From positions 44,286,772-44,350,771 of the forward strand of contig NC_090768.1 in the NCBI RefSeq assembly GCF_036898095.1: 64,000 nucleotides of DNA. The letters run 5' to 3'. The position numbers and the translations under genes are program-made. The notes below the pieces were generated by a model. It did no database searches. It saw only the letters and a program-made list of their open reading frames with translations, and had not been told where the DNA came from. Numbering within the stretch: position 1 is the stretch's first letter; each line of letters starts with the position of its first letter. Below are positions 22,547-34,712 of this stretch, piece after piece. The DNA comes from Palaemon carinicauda. Its lineage: Eukaryota; Arthropoda; Malacostraca; Decapoda; Palaemonidae.

Positions 22547-22565
22547 CTCTATCGTTACGATAGAG
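22547..22565 (+). promoter_or_regulatory. Leader hairpin in DIRS-2
   Basis: CTCTATCGTTACGATAGAG is a perfect 8-bp stem with a 3-nt loop. It follows a second inverted repeat built from 'gacgttc' and 'gaacgtt' (22,519-22,540). Both are kept in DIRS-3 and missing from DIRS-1. Confidence 0.55.
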
Positions 22566-22738
22566 AAAGAATGTTCACGGTTTCACGTTGCAGTAAGAGT
22601 AACCGTGTCTAGCGTTTTGTTCATTCTTTCTTAACTTCTTGGTTTTGATCCTAATAAAGGAACTTTTCAGTTTTTTTCCTTTAACAATAATATGTTTTAA
22701 CGATATATATGATTGGGCTCTTCTCTCAGGTTCTAAGT

Positions 22739-22769
<31 letters not shown>
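22739..22769 (+). repeat. (GA)n tract in DIRS-2 leader
   Basis: About 14 GA units. A shorter, interrupted version stands at the same place in DIRS-3 (31,066-31,086), so it belongs to the element. Confidence 0.85.
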
Positions 22770-22775
<6 letters not shown>

Positions 22776-23060
22776 CGGAGGGAGAAAGAGGATAAACGTT
22801 TCATTCAAGCCTGCCAGGCGTACGAGTAACGTCGTTATCGTTTTTTGCTCTTCTCCCTAGTCTCTTTAGGGGAAGAAACTAAACGTTTCTAGAGTGATCT
22901 AGTGTTTAGTCTCTTTCCATCCACTGAATTATCTTTCATTAGATTTTTCTGTTACATTGTAATTCTGTTTTCGCAATTACTAACTTTGAGAAAGGATAGA
23001 ATTGCGTATTTCAGGTACAAACCACTTAAAGTTCAGTGAAATAAGTGCAAACAGAAATCA

Positions 23061-24586
23061 AAGTGATAAGTGATTAGTGCGTGAGGGTACTTTTGTGCGC
23101 GCCAGTTGTCCTCCCAGTCCGGGACCTCTTGCAAGCTCCCAAGCCCAGGGGAGAAGCAATGTCGAAGGGCATAAGGGTTCAGCAGGCCTTGATCGGCGCA
23201 CAGAAGTATTCTCGGTGGTTGTGGGCGTGTCTTACCGAGACCGTCACTCCCACCCGCAGACGATTGAGCCCTTATTTTGCTCGTCTGCAGAAGAGATTAG
23301 GGGAGAAAATAAAGGCAGAGTAACGCTGGTCTCAGGTCTCAAGACCTCTTAAACGTTAAGTCCAGACCTATGCCAGACGTACGAAGTTAAAGTTCACAAC
23401 CCGAATGCAGTCATTGGGTTAGCTCTGACTCTCCTCAGTCATCAGTTGATTACACTCCGCCTAAGAGGAGTAAGGTTCTGCCACAACAGATCTCTGCTGT
23501 TAAGGCTTTACCTCAGCAGAACTTAGTGTCTGCCGACCCCAAGTTAACTCTACTACAGTCCATGCAAGCACAGCTTTCGGACTTGATGAGTGAGTGTCGG
23601 GCTGAGAGTGTTGCTCCTCCGCCTCCGCCTACACTCCCTCCTCCTACACTCGCTCCGCCTGATCACAGTACCATCTGCCAGGCGTACGATGTTGTGGACT
23701 CTACTACAGTCCATGCAAGCACAGCTTTCGGACTTGATGAGTGAGTGTCGGGCTGAGAGTGTTGCTCCTCCGCCTCCGCCTACACTCCCTCCTCCTACAC
23801 TCGCTCCGCCTGATCACAGTACCATCTGCCAGGCGTACGATGTTGTGGACTCTACTACGGTCCATGCAAGCACAGCTTTCGGACTTGATGCGTGAGTGTT
23901 GGGCTGAGAGTGTTGCACCTCCTGCACTCCCTCCACCTGTTCTCGCTGCACCTGGGCTCGCCCAGCCTGCACCTGCTCCGCCTGTGCTCGCCCAGCCTGC
24001 ACCTGCTCCGCCTGGTCGCAGCACCATCTGCCAGGCGTACGATGTTGAACCACTTTCGGAGTTTGCTGTTCACAGTGTTGTTCAGCCTCAGCCTTCTTTA
24101 AGGCAACCCTTGCTTTGGGATCAGGAGAGTTACACTCTTCCTCCTCCTCCCCTTGCTGCTCCACCAGTGGTGCAACTCTCGGTTGGGGTACAACAACCTC
24201 TCCCCTCCGTGAGTCTGTCTGCTCAACCAGCGCTGCACCGAGTTCAACCCTCATCTAGGCAAGCTCATCTACACCATGCACTTGCCCCTCAGGAGCCTCA
24301 GCTTGCTAGAACTTTACCTTGTTCTGCGCAGCCTCAACCTTCTCATGCTCCACTCATCTCTCAGGAACAGGAACGGACTACTCCGCCTCCGTCCTCCGCT
24401 CAGCTGGTGCAATCCTTGGGTGCAACTCTTGCTAGGAGTCAACCTCCTTCACCCTTGCACCTGCCTTCTGCTCCGTCTGTTGTTCAGCCTATGCAGTCTG
24501 AACCTCAGGTTTTCCCTCAAGTTGAGGAAACCTCTGTTGTTGTTCCAGCTCGTTCTGACTCTGCTGTTCAGCATACCATGGTTTAA
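23061..24586 (+). pseudogene. DIRS-2 gag remnant
   Basis: The DNA is clearly homologous to the middle of DIRS-1 gag (for example 'cagtccgggacctcttgcaa' and 'ccatctgccaggcgtacgat'), but the reading moves between frames. Pieces at 23,077-23,352, 23,526-23,744 and 23,741-24,586 each cover part of the Pro-rich region. The cysteine-rich N-terminus and the capsid-like C-terminus are missing. An internal 151-bp tandem duplication expanded the Pro-rich part. Confidence 0.85.
23548..23930 (+). repeat. 151-bp tandem duplication in DIRS-2 gag
   Basis: The unit starts 'ctctactacagtccatgcaa' at 23,548, 23,699 and 23,850. The first two copies are almost identical; the third diverges after about 60 bp. 151 is not a multiple of three, so each copy shifts the frame. 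Confidence 0.92.
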
Positions 24587-24659
24587 ACCCCATGCAAGCA
24601 TGCATAAAGCACTCTAGCACTGGTCATGGAATTTCTGAGAAATGTTAAACGCCATGCAC

Positions 24660-24885
24660 ACGCTCTGCTTTCCTTTCAGCAGGCTCTGCTTACAGCAGGC
24701 TCTACTTACTACATGCTCAGCATTCAGCATGCTCTGCATTCAGCATGCTCTGCATACAACATGCTCTACATACAGCATGCTCTGCATTCAGCATGCTCTG
24801 CATACAACATGCTCTACATACAGCATGCTCTGCATACAGCATACTCTGCATACATCATGCTCTGCATACCTTACCGCATGCTTCT
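24660..24885 (+). repeat. 16-bp minisatellite in DIRS-2
   Basis: About 13 copies of a 16-bp unit like 'cagcatgctctgcata', with a 48-bp higher-order period in the centre. It sits after the gag remnant, where DIRS-1 has coding sequence. Confidence 0.9.
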
Positions 24886-25416
24886 CAACACATCTTGGGT
24901 TGTTGCCAACTCACTAGACTGTCAAGCAGTTTCATAACGTTGCCTTCTAGTCTGCTGCTTTGCACCAGTGAACCCTCACTCAGAGAACTTAGCTTTTCTA
25001 GGATAAGGTCCCTGTAGATGAGAAAGTTCTTTTCTCCCTCCTTCTGATATTCCCTTGAGGACTCTGTCATTTGGAGGGAGCCTTTAGCTGCATAACCTCT
25101 TATGGACTTTTATTTAAGCATAACATGCTTACAGGGAAGGTAATGGTTACACTTCAGCCGCTAATCCCGTCTGTTACCACACCTGCTCCCATAGACCTTG
25201 AGCTGTGTTGCATGACATGCAGTCCAAGCTTAGTCCTTGTTAGAGGATTTTTTGTTTACGGAGTCAATGTGTCACGGGGAAGACGTTCAACAACCAACAG
25301 AAGGGACTTGTTGTGACGCAGTGGGCAACCTCAGCAACCCGTTAAGGAGTTGTCTGTACGACCCAGACAGTCTAGACAGATTCGGGTTGTCACTGTACTT
25401 CCTCGCTTGCCCATGA

Positions 25417-26727
25417 TTGACAGTTTACAGACTGTGCAGCAGTATCATGATCTTGTGTCCGGCTCCGTCAGACGACTGGCTTTTAAGAGCTCCCTCAAGT
25501 CGTCGCTGTCTGGAGATTTTCAAATGGACTATGGATATGACCAAGGAACTGGGCCTCCTGGTCAATTTTGAGGAGTCTCAGCTCGTTCCATCCCAGACCA
25601 TTGTCTCCTTGGGCATGGATCTTCAGAGTCGAGCTTTTCGGACTTGTCCGTCGGCCCCAAGGATCTTCCAAGCCCTAGAATGCATCCAGAGCATGCTGAG
25701 AAGGAACCGATGCTTAGTCAGGCAGTGGATGAGTCTAACAGGGACACTTTCATCGCTGGCCCTGTTCATCGAGTTAGGGAGACTCCACCTCCGCCCCCTT
25801 CAGTATCATCTAGCTGCTCACTGGATAAAGGACATGACGCTAGAGACGGGCTCAGTTCCTGTTTCCGAAGAGATGAGGTCTACTCTAACGTGGTGGAAGA
25901 ACAGCATTCTTCTCAAGGAAGGTCTACCATTGGCTGTTCAGACCTCCGACCACCGTCTCTTCTTGGACACATCGGACACGGGCTGGGGTGCGACACTGGA
26001 CGGACAGGAATGCTCGGGAACATGGAATCAGGAGCAAAGGACACTTCACATCTATTGCAAGGAGTTGTTGGCAGTTCATTTGGCCTTGATAAACTTCAAG
26101 TCCATCCAGCTTAACAAGGTGGTGGAGGTGAACTCCGACTACACCACAGCCTTGGCTTACATCTCCTAGCAGGGAGGGACTCATTCGAGGAAGTTGTTCG
26201 AGATCGCAAGGGACCTCCTCATTTGGTCAAAAGATCGAAAGCTCACGCTGGTAACGAGGCTCATTCAGGGCGATATGAATGTCATGGCAGATCGCCTCAG
26301 CCGGAAGGGTCAGGTCTTCCCCACAGAGTGGACCCTTCACAAGAATGTTTGCAGCAGACTTTGGGCCCTGTGGGGTCAGCCAACCATAGATCTATTCGCT
26401 ACCTCGATGACCAAGAGGCTCCTCTTGTATTGTTCTCCGATTCCAGACCCAGCAGCAGTTCGCGTGGATGCCTTTCTGCTGGATTGGTCCCATCTCAACC
26501 TGTATGCATTCCCGCCGTTCAAGATTGTCAACAGGGTACTTCAGAAGTTCGCCTCTCACAAAGGGACACGGCTGACGTTGGTTGCTCCCCTCTGGCCCGC
26601 GAGAGAATGGTTCACTGAGGTACTGCAATGGCTGGTCGACGTTCCCAGGACTCTTCCTCCTAGAGTGGACCTTCTGCATCAACCTCACGTAAAAAAGGTA
26701 CACCCAACCTCCACGCTCTTCGTCTGA
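25417..26727 (+). pseudogene. DIRS-2 RT (partial)/RNase H/methyltransferase-like remnant
   Basis: Homology to the DIRS-1 RT frame begins at the DDWLLRA of the YLDD motif, so the fingers and most of the palm are gone; the preceding sequence is unrelated. The frame then runs through RNase H to a single TAG (26,167-26,169) replacing a lysine codon in 'AYISKQGG'. It continues through NVMADRLSR and the methyltransferase-like segment (DLFATSMTKR, AFPPF) to 26,727. The FSDAS motif reads FLDTSDTGWG and NSDNTTA reads NSDYTTA. Not functional as RT. Confidence 0.9.
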
Positions 26728-27799
26728 CTGCCTTCAGACTATCGAAAGACTCTCAAGAGCTAGAGGCTTTTCGAAGGAGGCAGCCAGAGCGATTGCCAGA
26801 GCAAGGACGACATCCACTCTCAGAGTCTATCAGTCTTTATGGGAAGTCTTCCGAAGCTGGTGCAAGGCCAATGCAGTTTTCCTCAACCAGTACCAATGTA
26901 ACCCAGATTGCTGACTTCCTGTTACATCTAAGGAACGTAAGCTCCCTATCAGCTCCTACGATCAAGGGTTACAGAAGTTTGTTGGCAGCGGTTTTCCGCC
27001 ACAGAGGCTTGGATCTTTCCTCCAACAAAGATCTACAGGACCTCCTTAGGTCTTTTGAGACCTCAAAGGAACGTCGGTTGTCCACTCCAGGCTGGAATCT
27101 AGACGTGGTCCTAAGGTTCCTAATGTCATCAGGATTTGAACCGCTCCAATCAGCCTCTTTTAAGGACCTCACATTAAAAAACTCTTTTCCTCGTGTGCTT
27201 AGCAACAGGTAAAAGAGTAAGTGAGATCCACGCCTTCAGCAGGAACATAGGTTTCACATCTGAAACGGCTACATGTTCCTTACAGCTCGGTTTTTTGGCT
27301 AAAAACGAGCTTCCTTCCCGTCCTTGGCCTAAGTCGTTCGAGATCCCAAGCCTGTCCAACATGGTGGGGAACGAACTGGAGAGAGTACTTTGCCCAGTTA
27401 GAGCTCTTAAGTACTATCTAAAGGTCAAAACCATTACGAGGACAATCAGAAGCCTTATGGTGTGCTATCAAGAAGCCTTCTCTACCAATGTCTAAGAACT
27501 CAGTTTCTTACTACATCAGGCTTCTGATTAGAGAAGCAAATTCTCATCTGAAGGAAGAAGACCTTGCTTTGCTGAAGGTAAGGACACATGAAGTGAGAGC
27601 TGTGGCTACTTCAGTGGCCTTCAAACAGAACCGTTCTCTGCAGAGTGTTATGGATGCAACCTATTGGAGAAACAAGTCAGTGTTCGCATCATTCTATCTC
27701 AAAGATGTCCAGTCTCTTTACGAGTACTGCTACACCCTGGGTCTATTCGTAGCAACGAATGCAGTAGTAGGCGAGGGCTCAGCCACTACATTCCCATAA
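26628..27799 (+). pseudogene. DIRS-2 tyrosine recombinase remnant
   Basis: Starts at the ATG equivalent to DIRS-1 18,753. Close homologue of the DIRS-1 recombinase, broken by at least three frameshifts (near 26,880, 27,180 and 27,425). The catalytic residues can still be seen across the frames: GKRVSE, HEVRA and FASFYLKD. Confidence 0.92.
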
Positions 27800-28016
27800 T
27801 CCCATAACTTTTTAACCTTTCTCTTGAATACTTTTTATGGGTTGTACGGTCGGCTAAGAAGCCTTCCACATCCTTGTTGATTTGGCGGGTGGTCAATTCT
27901 TTCTTGAGAAGCGCCAAGGTTAAAGGTTGTGATGAGGTCCTTTAGTATGGGTTGCAGCCCTGTATACTTTAGCACCTTTGAGTTGATTCAGCCTCCCAAG
28001 AGGAACGCTGCGCTCA

Positions 28017-28071
28017 GTAAGGAAGACGATCTTATTAAAGGCAGAGTAACGGTTCAAGTCGACTTCCTTAC
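28017..28071 (+). promoter_or_regulatory. Conserved 3' hairpin in DIRS-2
   Basis: Same stem (GTAAGGAAG/CTTCCTTAC) and loop block as in DIRS-1. Confidence 0.6.
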
Positions 28072-28186
28072 CAGGTACTTATTATTTCATTGTTATTGTG
28101 GATAACTGATTATATGAAATATGGGATACTTAGCTATCCTTTAATCTTGTACACTGGTTTTCACCCACCCCCCTGGGTGTGAATCA

Positions 28187-28274
28187 GCTACATGATTATC
28201 GGGTAAGTTTAATATTGAAAAATGTTATTTTTATTAATAAAATAAATTTTTGAATATACTTACCCGATAATCAT
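28187..28274. repeat. DIRS-2 internal complementary region
   Basis: Fusion of the complements of both termini. It carries the DIRS-2-specific 'attttTattaAtaaaataaa' variants that also appear at the right end of this copy. Confidence 0.88.
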
Positions 28275-28319
28275 GATTTAATCGACCCTCCCTTCCTCCC
28301 CATAGAGAACCAGTGGACC

Positions 28320-28514
28320 GAGGAATAATTGAGGAGGTGTCAACAAGAAGTACTTGAGTACCTGGCCACAGGTGGCGCTGGTAAATACACCCCCTTCTAG
28401 TATTGTGATAGCTGGCGTATCCCTCCATAGAATTCTGTCGGGCAACGGAGTTGACAGCTACATGATTATCGGGTAAGTATATTCAAAAATTTATTTTATT
28501 AATAAAAATAACAT
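28320..28514 (+). repeat. DIRS-2 right inverted terminal repeat
   Basis: Complement of 21,800-21,972 plus the right-end extension ending 'aataaaaataacat'. Confidence 0.93.
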
Positions 28515-28670
28515 ATTGATAGGCTTTGAAATATACCCGATAAAATAGATTTATAGTTATATACCCACTCCTTTACTATTTCCTAACTTTAATGTAGACC
28601 CAATTGGGTTTCAGGGTGGAAGAAAACCACAAAAGGAATCATTGTGCCAATAAGAAATTTTTACCATTTA
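28515..28670. other. Spacer
   Basis: No gene seen. Confidence 0.5.
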
Positions 28671-28978
28671 TTAACCCTTTTACCCCCAAAGGACGTACTG
28701 GTATGTATCACAAAACTCATCCCTTTACCCCCATGGACATACCGGTACGTCCTTGCAAAAAAATGCTATAAATTTTTTTTTTTCATATTTTTTATAATTG
28801 TTTGAGAAAATTCAGGCATTTTCCAAGAGAATGAGACCAACCTGACCTCTCTATGACAAAAATTAAGGCTGTTAGAGCAATTTAAAAAAAATATACTGCA
28901 AAATGTGCTGGGGAAAATATAACCCCTTGGGGGTTAAGGGTTGGAAATTTCCAAAGAGCCTGGAGGTAAAAGGGTTAA
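28671..28978 (+). mobile_element. piggyBac-type MITE, copy 1
   Basis: 308 bp from TTAA to TTAA, with inverted ends of about 17 bp beginning TTAACCCTTTTACC. TTAA targets and CCC-starting ends are the signature of piggyBac-superfamily elements. No transposase, so non-autonomous. Three more copies lie at 43,581, 51,405 and 53,965. Confidence 0.9.
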
Positions 28979-30100
28979 CCATTTGGTCTGTGCATGACAA
29001 CAGTAACATTACCTGTAAAATCTACTGCTTATATGGCAAAGATACTTACAGAGATGCAGCCTAATCTAACCATGAGTATCATATCCTTAACTGGAAGAGA
29101 GATTTTCACCCTTAGACCCCCCATAGTATGATGTAAATCAAATAAAATTGCATGTATCTTGACCTAACCGAACCAAGGACACTGAGTCAGATTTCAATGA
29201 TACATCCTAACGTAAGCCAGGGCATTAGGTCTGTGCTTGGACCCCATCGCGTAACCTGATAGTATGCTGTAAATTGAATTGAAATATATTAGTTTATTAT
29301 TACCTAACATATAATGATAGTTCCCTTATCTGGTCATTTTATGTACTGTAGACATTCCCGTCTACACTGACTTAAGACACAACACCCTGTATGACTGATA
29401 ATATCATGGTAACCTAAGCATAACCTCTCCAGTTTTTACCACTTGACAAACACAATACCCTATATGACTGTCAATATCATGGTAACCTAACCATAACCTC
29501 TCAAGTTTTACCACTCGACACTGCTCATAAGCCTAAATAGTTATAGTAATGTGATATGCAATTTATTATGTTAGTTATTAGGAAGATTCTTTGATCATTC
29601 AGCAGAGAATCAAGTATCACATGTCTGTGGTGCCAAGTACGGTAGTGTAATTAAAGGTTTGCGTTTACCAGTGAATTTAACACAAAAATTAAGGTACCTT
29701 TACTGTAGTGCAAAAAGCACTTTTAATCGGAGATACTGTGACACTTTGTCTATTCAATCGGGTAGAACTGGAAAGACTTCTACTAATTCTCTGTAGGGTT
29801 GTGCAAATATTATGGCTATTGTACTCCTCTAGGAGACATTTTACCTCCGAGAACCAGTAGAGGGTCGAGATCTCATTGAGATTTTTTCCTCAGATAACTG
29901 TAAAGTAGTGGGTATGCTCTGAAATGGATTTTAGTCATAACTATTTGAAGAGCTCATTTCTTCAGTGAGTGGTTTAAGTTACAAGTTTGTTGAAAGTACA
30001 AGGAATGCACTGTGCCTGTTGGTATTGAAAATAAGTACACTATAATTTTCATGCTCACAAAGATCTTGAAGACAAATAAGGCACCCAAACTAATTTTTTT
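28979..30100. other. Spacer between the MITE and DIRS-3
   Basis: AT-rich. Contains a short direct duplication (29,380-29,430 and 29,447-29,510, with 'tatgactg', 'aatatcatggtaacctaa', 'cataacctct'). No gene seen. Confidence 0.5.
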
Positions 30101-30270
30101 TTTTTCAATATTAAACTTACCCGATGATCATATAGCTGCATCCCTGCTGCCCGACAGAAAAAACCTACGGGCGGAATACGCCAGCGATCGCTATACAGGT
30201 GGGGGTGTACATCAACAGCGCCATCTGTCAAAGGTACTCAAGTACTCAATGTCAACAAAGAACCAATTTT
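30101..30270 (+). repeat. DIRS-3 left inverted terminal repeat
   Basis: Complement of 36,407-36,572. Contains 'acttacccgatgatcatata'. Confidence 0.92.
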
Positions 30271-30853
30271 CCCTCTGTCGTGCCACTGGCAAGACCTACT
30301 AAATACGCCGTCCCCAACTGGATTTGTTTTCACAACGATTTGGTGAAGTACACTATTCCAGTTTTGAGCTTTCGCTATGCAGGGGTTTTATCTTCATTTC
30401 AAAACTTGAACTCGTTTTGGATAGATTTAATTTTGGTGACGAAGAGAGTATGGACTCTCTTTCACTTTTAAATGGCCGACCCTTCCTTTGACGGAAGTGT
30501 GTTTAGGTTTTTGGTAATTTTGCTTAACAAGTTATAGATCTATTTATTTTATATCTCTCAGCCTTTATAGGCCTCTTCGATTAACTTTCCATTTATTATA
30601 AACTTATAAAAATTAATTTTTATGTTTGTTTATATGCGACCTTTCCTAATAGTAGGTGGTCCTTACTTGGAACCGAAGTTAATTAACATTGAGCCCGTCA
30701 TATCGTATTTAACCTTTTAAGAATTTAATACTTTTTTAATTTTAATGTTTTATGAAAGAATTTCTTTGATAGTCTCGTACTGTTTTCAAAGTTGAACTAA
30801 CGTTTAGTTTTTTAGTCTCCGCAGTTGTTGACGTTCAGAACGTTCAACATGCG

Positions 30854-30872
30854 CTCTATCGTTACGATAGAG
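30854..30872 (+). promoter_or_regulatory. Leader hairpin in DIRS-3
   Basis: Identical CTCTATCGTTACGATAGAG stem-loop to DIRS-2 at 22,547, although the surrounding leader has diverged. Confidence 0.55.
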
Positions 30873-31143
30873 AGAGAGTGTATCACGGTTTCACGTTGCA
30901 GTAAGAGTAAACCGATTCTAGCGTTTCGTTCATTCTTTCTTAGCTTAAATGGTTTAAATTCTAAATAAAGGAACTTTTTATATGGGAAACCTTTCAGTTT
31001 TTTCCTTTAGCAAATAACATGTTTTAACGATATATAATTGGGCTCTTCTCTCAGGTGCTAAGTCAAGAGAGAAGAGAGAGAGAGATAGAGACGGAGGGAG
31101 AGAGAGGAGAATAAACGTTTCGTTCAAGCGGGTAACGTTGTTC

Positions 31144-31439
31144 TCGTTTTTTACTCTTCTCCCTAGTCGCTGTAGGGGAAGAAGGTAAAACGTTTCTAGA
31201 GTTTTATTCTTGTTCCCAGGCTTTATGCGGTGAGAGATTGTAAACGTAGTTTATTTGATCTAGTGTTTAGTCTCTTTTCCAGCCACTGAATTCGTTTTTT
31301 ACTCTTCTCCCTAGTCGCTGTAGGGGAAGAAGGTAAAATGTTTCTAGGGTTTTACTCTTGTTCCCAGGCTTTATGCGGTGAGAGATTGTAAACGTAGTTT
31401 ATTTGATCTAGTGTTTAGTCTCTTTTCCAGCCACTGAAT
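31144..31439 (+). repeat. 148-bp tandem duplication in DIRS-3 leader
   Basis: Two near-identical units starting 'cgttttttactcttctccct' at 31,145 and 31,293. DIRS-2 has one diverged, shorter copy here (about 22,838-22,925), so the duplication arose in the DIRS-3 lineage. Confidence 0.9.
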
Positions 31440-31594
31440 TCTTTATCTTTATTTATGTTTTTCTGTTGCATTGTAAAACTGTTTTCGCAATGACTACCTT
31501 TTAATGAAGGATAGGATTGCGTGTTTCAGGTAGAAATCAGTTAAAGTTTCGATTTCAGTGAAATAAGTGCAAACAGAAAATCAAAAGTGATAAA

Positions 31595-33640
31595 GTGATA
31601 TGCGCAAAGTGTTACAGTGTTGCTTCCGAGGGTTCGTCTGTTCGTGCCAGTTGTTCACCTAGTCCGGGACCTCTTACAAGCTCCCAAGCCCAGGGGAGAA
31701 GTAATGTCGAACGACTTATGGGTTCCACAGGCCTTGATCGACGAACAGACGTTTTTCCCTCCGTGGTTTCGGGCGTAACTACACACGTTTGCCGACGTGA
31801 GATCGCCCCACCCACACAAAGACGAGAGAGCCCATTTATTCCTCGTCTGCGGAAGAGGTTTCTCGTAAGAAACCATGGACCAAATCTTGCAGCTTTTAAG
31901 TGCAAGTCGGTCCCTTCCGCGCAAGTCCAACGGCCTAGGTGTAGCCACTGGGTCAGTTCGGACTCGCTGCAGTCATCCGACGACTGCACACCTCCCAAGA
32001 GAGGCAAGGTGGTACCGCAACAGGCAGTAACTCCGTCTGTTGCCGCACCAGCTGTTTTAGACCCTCAGTCACGACGGACAGTAGCTCCGTCTGTTGCCGT
32101 TTTTTGTAGACCCTAAGTGGTCTTTACTGCAGTCTATGCAGACTCAGTTAGCTGCGGTTATGCAGGAGTTTCGTGCGGAGAAGGTTGACACTGCTCTCGT
32201 TAGCCTACAACCTGCCACTGTTGTGCACCCAGCTCACGCTGAGGCTGCCTGCTCCCACACTCCGGCTGCGGAGAGCTCCTCCTCCGATGCGCAATCGACC
32301 CTGCCAGACGCATGTTAACGTTAGCCGACGTGCGGCTCCCTCCGTTAACATGCGTGAGCTACCGCATCAGTAGTGAGAAGGTGGAGTCAAGCTGCCGTGT
32401 TTTGACGCGATGCGTTAGTTTCCGCAACCCACGGCAGTCCCCACCACGCACCACCACTCCGCTTTGGTTGTTGTCTGCTCCCACACTCCGACTGCGGAGA
32501 GGGTTGACGATGCACTCGTTTGCCTACAACCTGCCACGGTTGTGCGCCCAGCATGGCTGCCTGCTCCCACAATCTTGTTGTGAGAGCTCCTCCACCCATG
32601 CGCAGTCGACCCTGCCAGACGCATGCTGACTCCCACAGACACACGGAGCACTCCGTTGCCGTGCGTGAGCTACCACAAGCTGCCGTGTTTTGACACAGTG
32701 TGTCAGCCTCCGCAACCCACTGTGGTTACCGCCACTCACCGCAGCAGACTAGTCAGTCAGGAGTTGAGGCTTCCCCACACAGCTTTGGTTGTTGCCAGCT
32801 CACAGACTGTCAAGCAGTTACATGACGTTGCCTTCTGGTCTGCTACTAATGCACCAGTGCTGTATGTCCTCACGCACCTGTTGTGGTTGACAGTTCAGTT
32901 TTTGACAGTTCACAGACTGTCAAGCAGTTACATAACGTTGCCTTCTGGTCTGCTGCTTTTGCACCAGTGAGTCCCTCACTGAGATAACCTAGCTTTTCTC
33001 GGACATGGTTCCTGTAGATGAGAAAGTGCTGTTCTCCCTCCTTCTGATATTCCTTTGAGGACTCTGTCATTTGGAGAGGAGCCTTAAGCTGCTTAACCTG
33101 CCTTAAGCTGCATAACAAGGCTTCCAGGGATGGTAAATGGTTCCGCTTCAGTCGCTAACCCCGTCTGTTGCCACACCTGCTCCCATAGACCCTAATGGGC
33201 TTTGTTGCAAGACATGCAGTCCAAGCTTGTGTCCTTGTTAGAGGATTTTTTACGGAGAAGAACCTTCTAGCCAACAACCTTCCTACCGGTTGGTTGTACG
33301 CCCTGTTGACGCTGAGGTATCCTACTCACGTCCGCCAGTTGAGATGGTTCCTCCACCGGTGCGACCCAGTGTGGGTTGCCAGTCGCACGTTGACGTTAAG
33401 CGACTCTCGGAGGTGGTTGTGGACGTTCAGTGTGTCACTAGGAAGACGTTCAACAACCAGCAGAGATGACTTGTTGTGTCGCAGTGCGGCAACCTCAGCA
33501 ACCCTTTAGGGGGTTGACTGCACAACCCAGACAGTCGACACAGTTTCGGGTTGACGCTGTACTTCCTCGCGTCCCCATGGTTGACAGTTCACAGACTGTG
33601 CAGCAGTACCATAAGCTTGTGTCCGGCTCCGTCACGCATC
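31595..33640 (+). pseudogene. DIRS-3 gag and central-region remnant
   Basis: Gag-like at the start ('agtccgggacctcttacaag', then 'ggtcagttcggactcgctgc'), then a long region with repeated blocks such as 'cagactgtcaagcagttaca' (about 32,805 and 32,909) and 'ctcccacactccg'. The latter half matches DIRS-2 24,890-25,450, not DIRS-1. Frames are broken throughout. Confidence 0.75.
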
Positions 33641-33779
33641 CACCAGTGCGACCGGATTCAGCGAGTCAGACGTTGCCCACTCCGTTGCCGTTTCCTCATC
33701 AGTTTCGGATGAGGAACCCTCTGATGAGGACATTGCTGAACAAGACGATCAACCCCCAGCCCTGCTATCCATCCAGAGG

Positions 33780-34700
33780 ATGCTGAAGAAGGAACACTGC
33801 CCTGTCAGGCTGTGGATGAGTCTGGTTAGGACACTGTCATCCGTGGTTCAATTTGTGTCACTTGGAAGACTACACCTCCGTCCTCTTCTGTATCATCTAG
33901 CTTTTCACTGGAAAAGGACTAGACGCTAGAAGCGGTCTCGATCCCGGTTTCCGGAAAGATAAAGTCTGGTCTGACTTGGTGAAAGGACTTTATCAACCTT
34001 TGAAGGGTCTTCCCCTGACTGTTCAGACTCCCAACCACGTTCTCTTCTCGGACGCATCGGACGTAGGCTGGGGTGCGACATTAGGCGGTAGGGAATGCTC
34101 GGGATTATGGAACTCGAGTCAAAGGACAATGCATTTCAACTGCAAGAAGCTTCTGGCAGTACGTCTGACCTGGAAAAAGCTTCAGGTCTCTCCTTCAAGG
34201 CAAAGTGGTGGAGGTGAACACGGTCAACACCCTGCTTTGACGTACATCTCCAAGCAAGGAGGGACCTACTCTCTGACATGGTACGAGTTCGCAAGAGACC
34301 TCCTCTCCTGTTCAACAGGTCTAGACTTTTCACTAGTAACGAGATTCATCCAAGGCAACTTGAATGTCATAGCAGATTGTCTCAGTAGGAAGGGACAAAT
34401 AATTCCAACATATTGGATCCTCCACAAGGATGTATGCAAGAGACTTTGGGCCAACAGGGGCCAGCCAACCATAGATCTCTTCGCAACCTCGATGACCTAG
34501 AGGCTCCCAATACTTTGCTCACCTATCCCGGACCCAGCAGTAGTTCATATAGATGCCTTTCTACTAGATTGGTCACATCTAGATCTATATGCATTCCCTC
34601 CGTTCTAGATTGTCAACAAGGTACTGCAGAAGTTCGCCTCTCACGAAGGGACAAAGTTGACGCTAGTTGCTTCCCTCTGGCCCGCGAGAGAATAACTCAC
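33780..34700 (+). pseudogene. DIRS-3 RNase H/methyltransferase-like remnant
   Basis: The best frame (33,976-34,500) reads LFSDASDVGWGATLGG, then FNCKKLLAV where the RNase H glutamate is replaced by lysine, then NVIADCLSRKG and TIDLFATSMT before a stop. A frameshift affects the NSDN motif. No intact polymerase motif precedes it. Confidence 0.85.
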
Positions 34701-34712
34701 CGAGGTACTTCG

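Larger units (their letters stand above)
21800..28514 (+). mobile_element. DIRS-like retrotransposon 2, decayed
   Basis: 6.7 kb with the same terminal repeats (one short indel near the left tip) and the same recombinase/RNase H lineage as DIRS-1. It has a leader of about 1.1 kb and a different centre, and it lacks the fingers and most of the palm of the reverse transcriptase. Nonsense and frameshift mutations affect every frame. Terminal repeats match each other closely. Confidence 0.92.
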
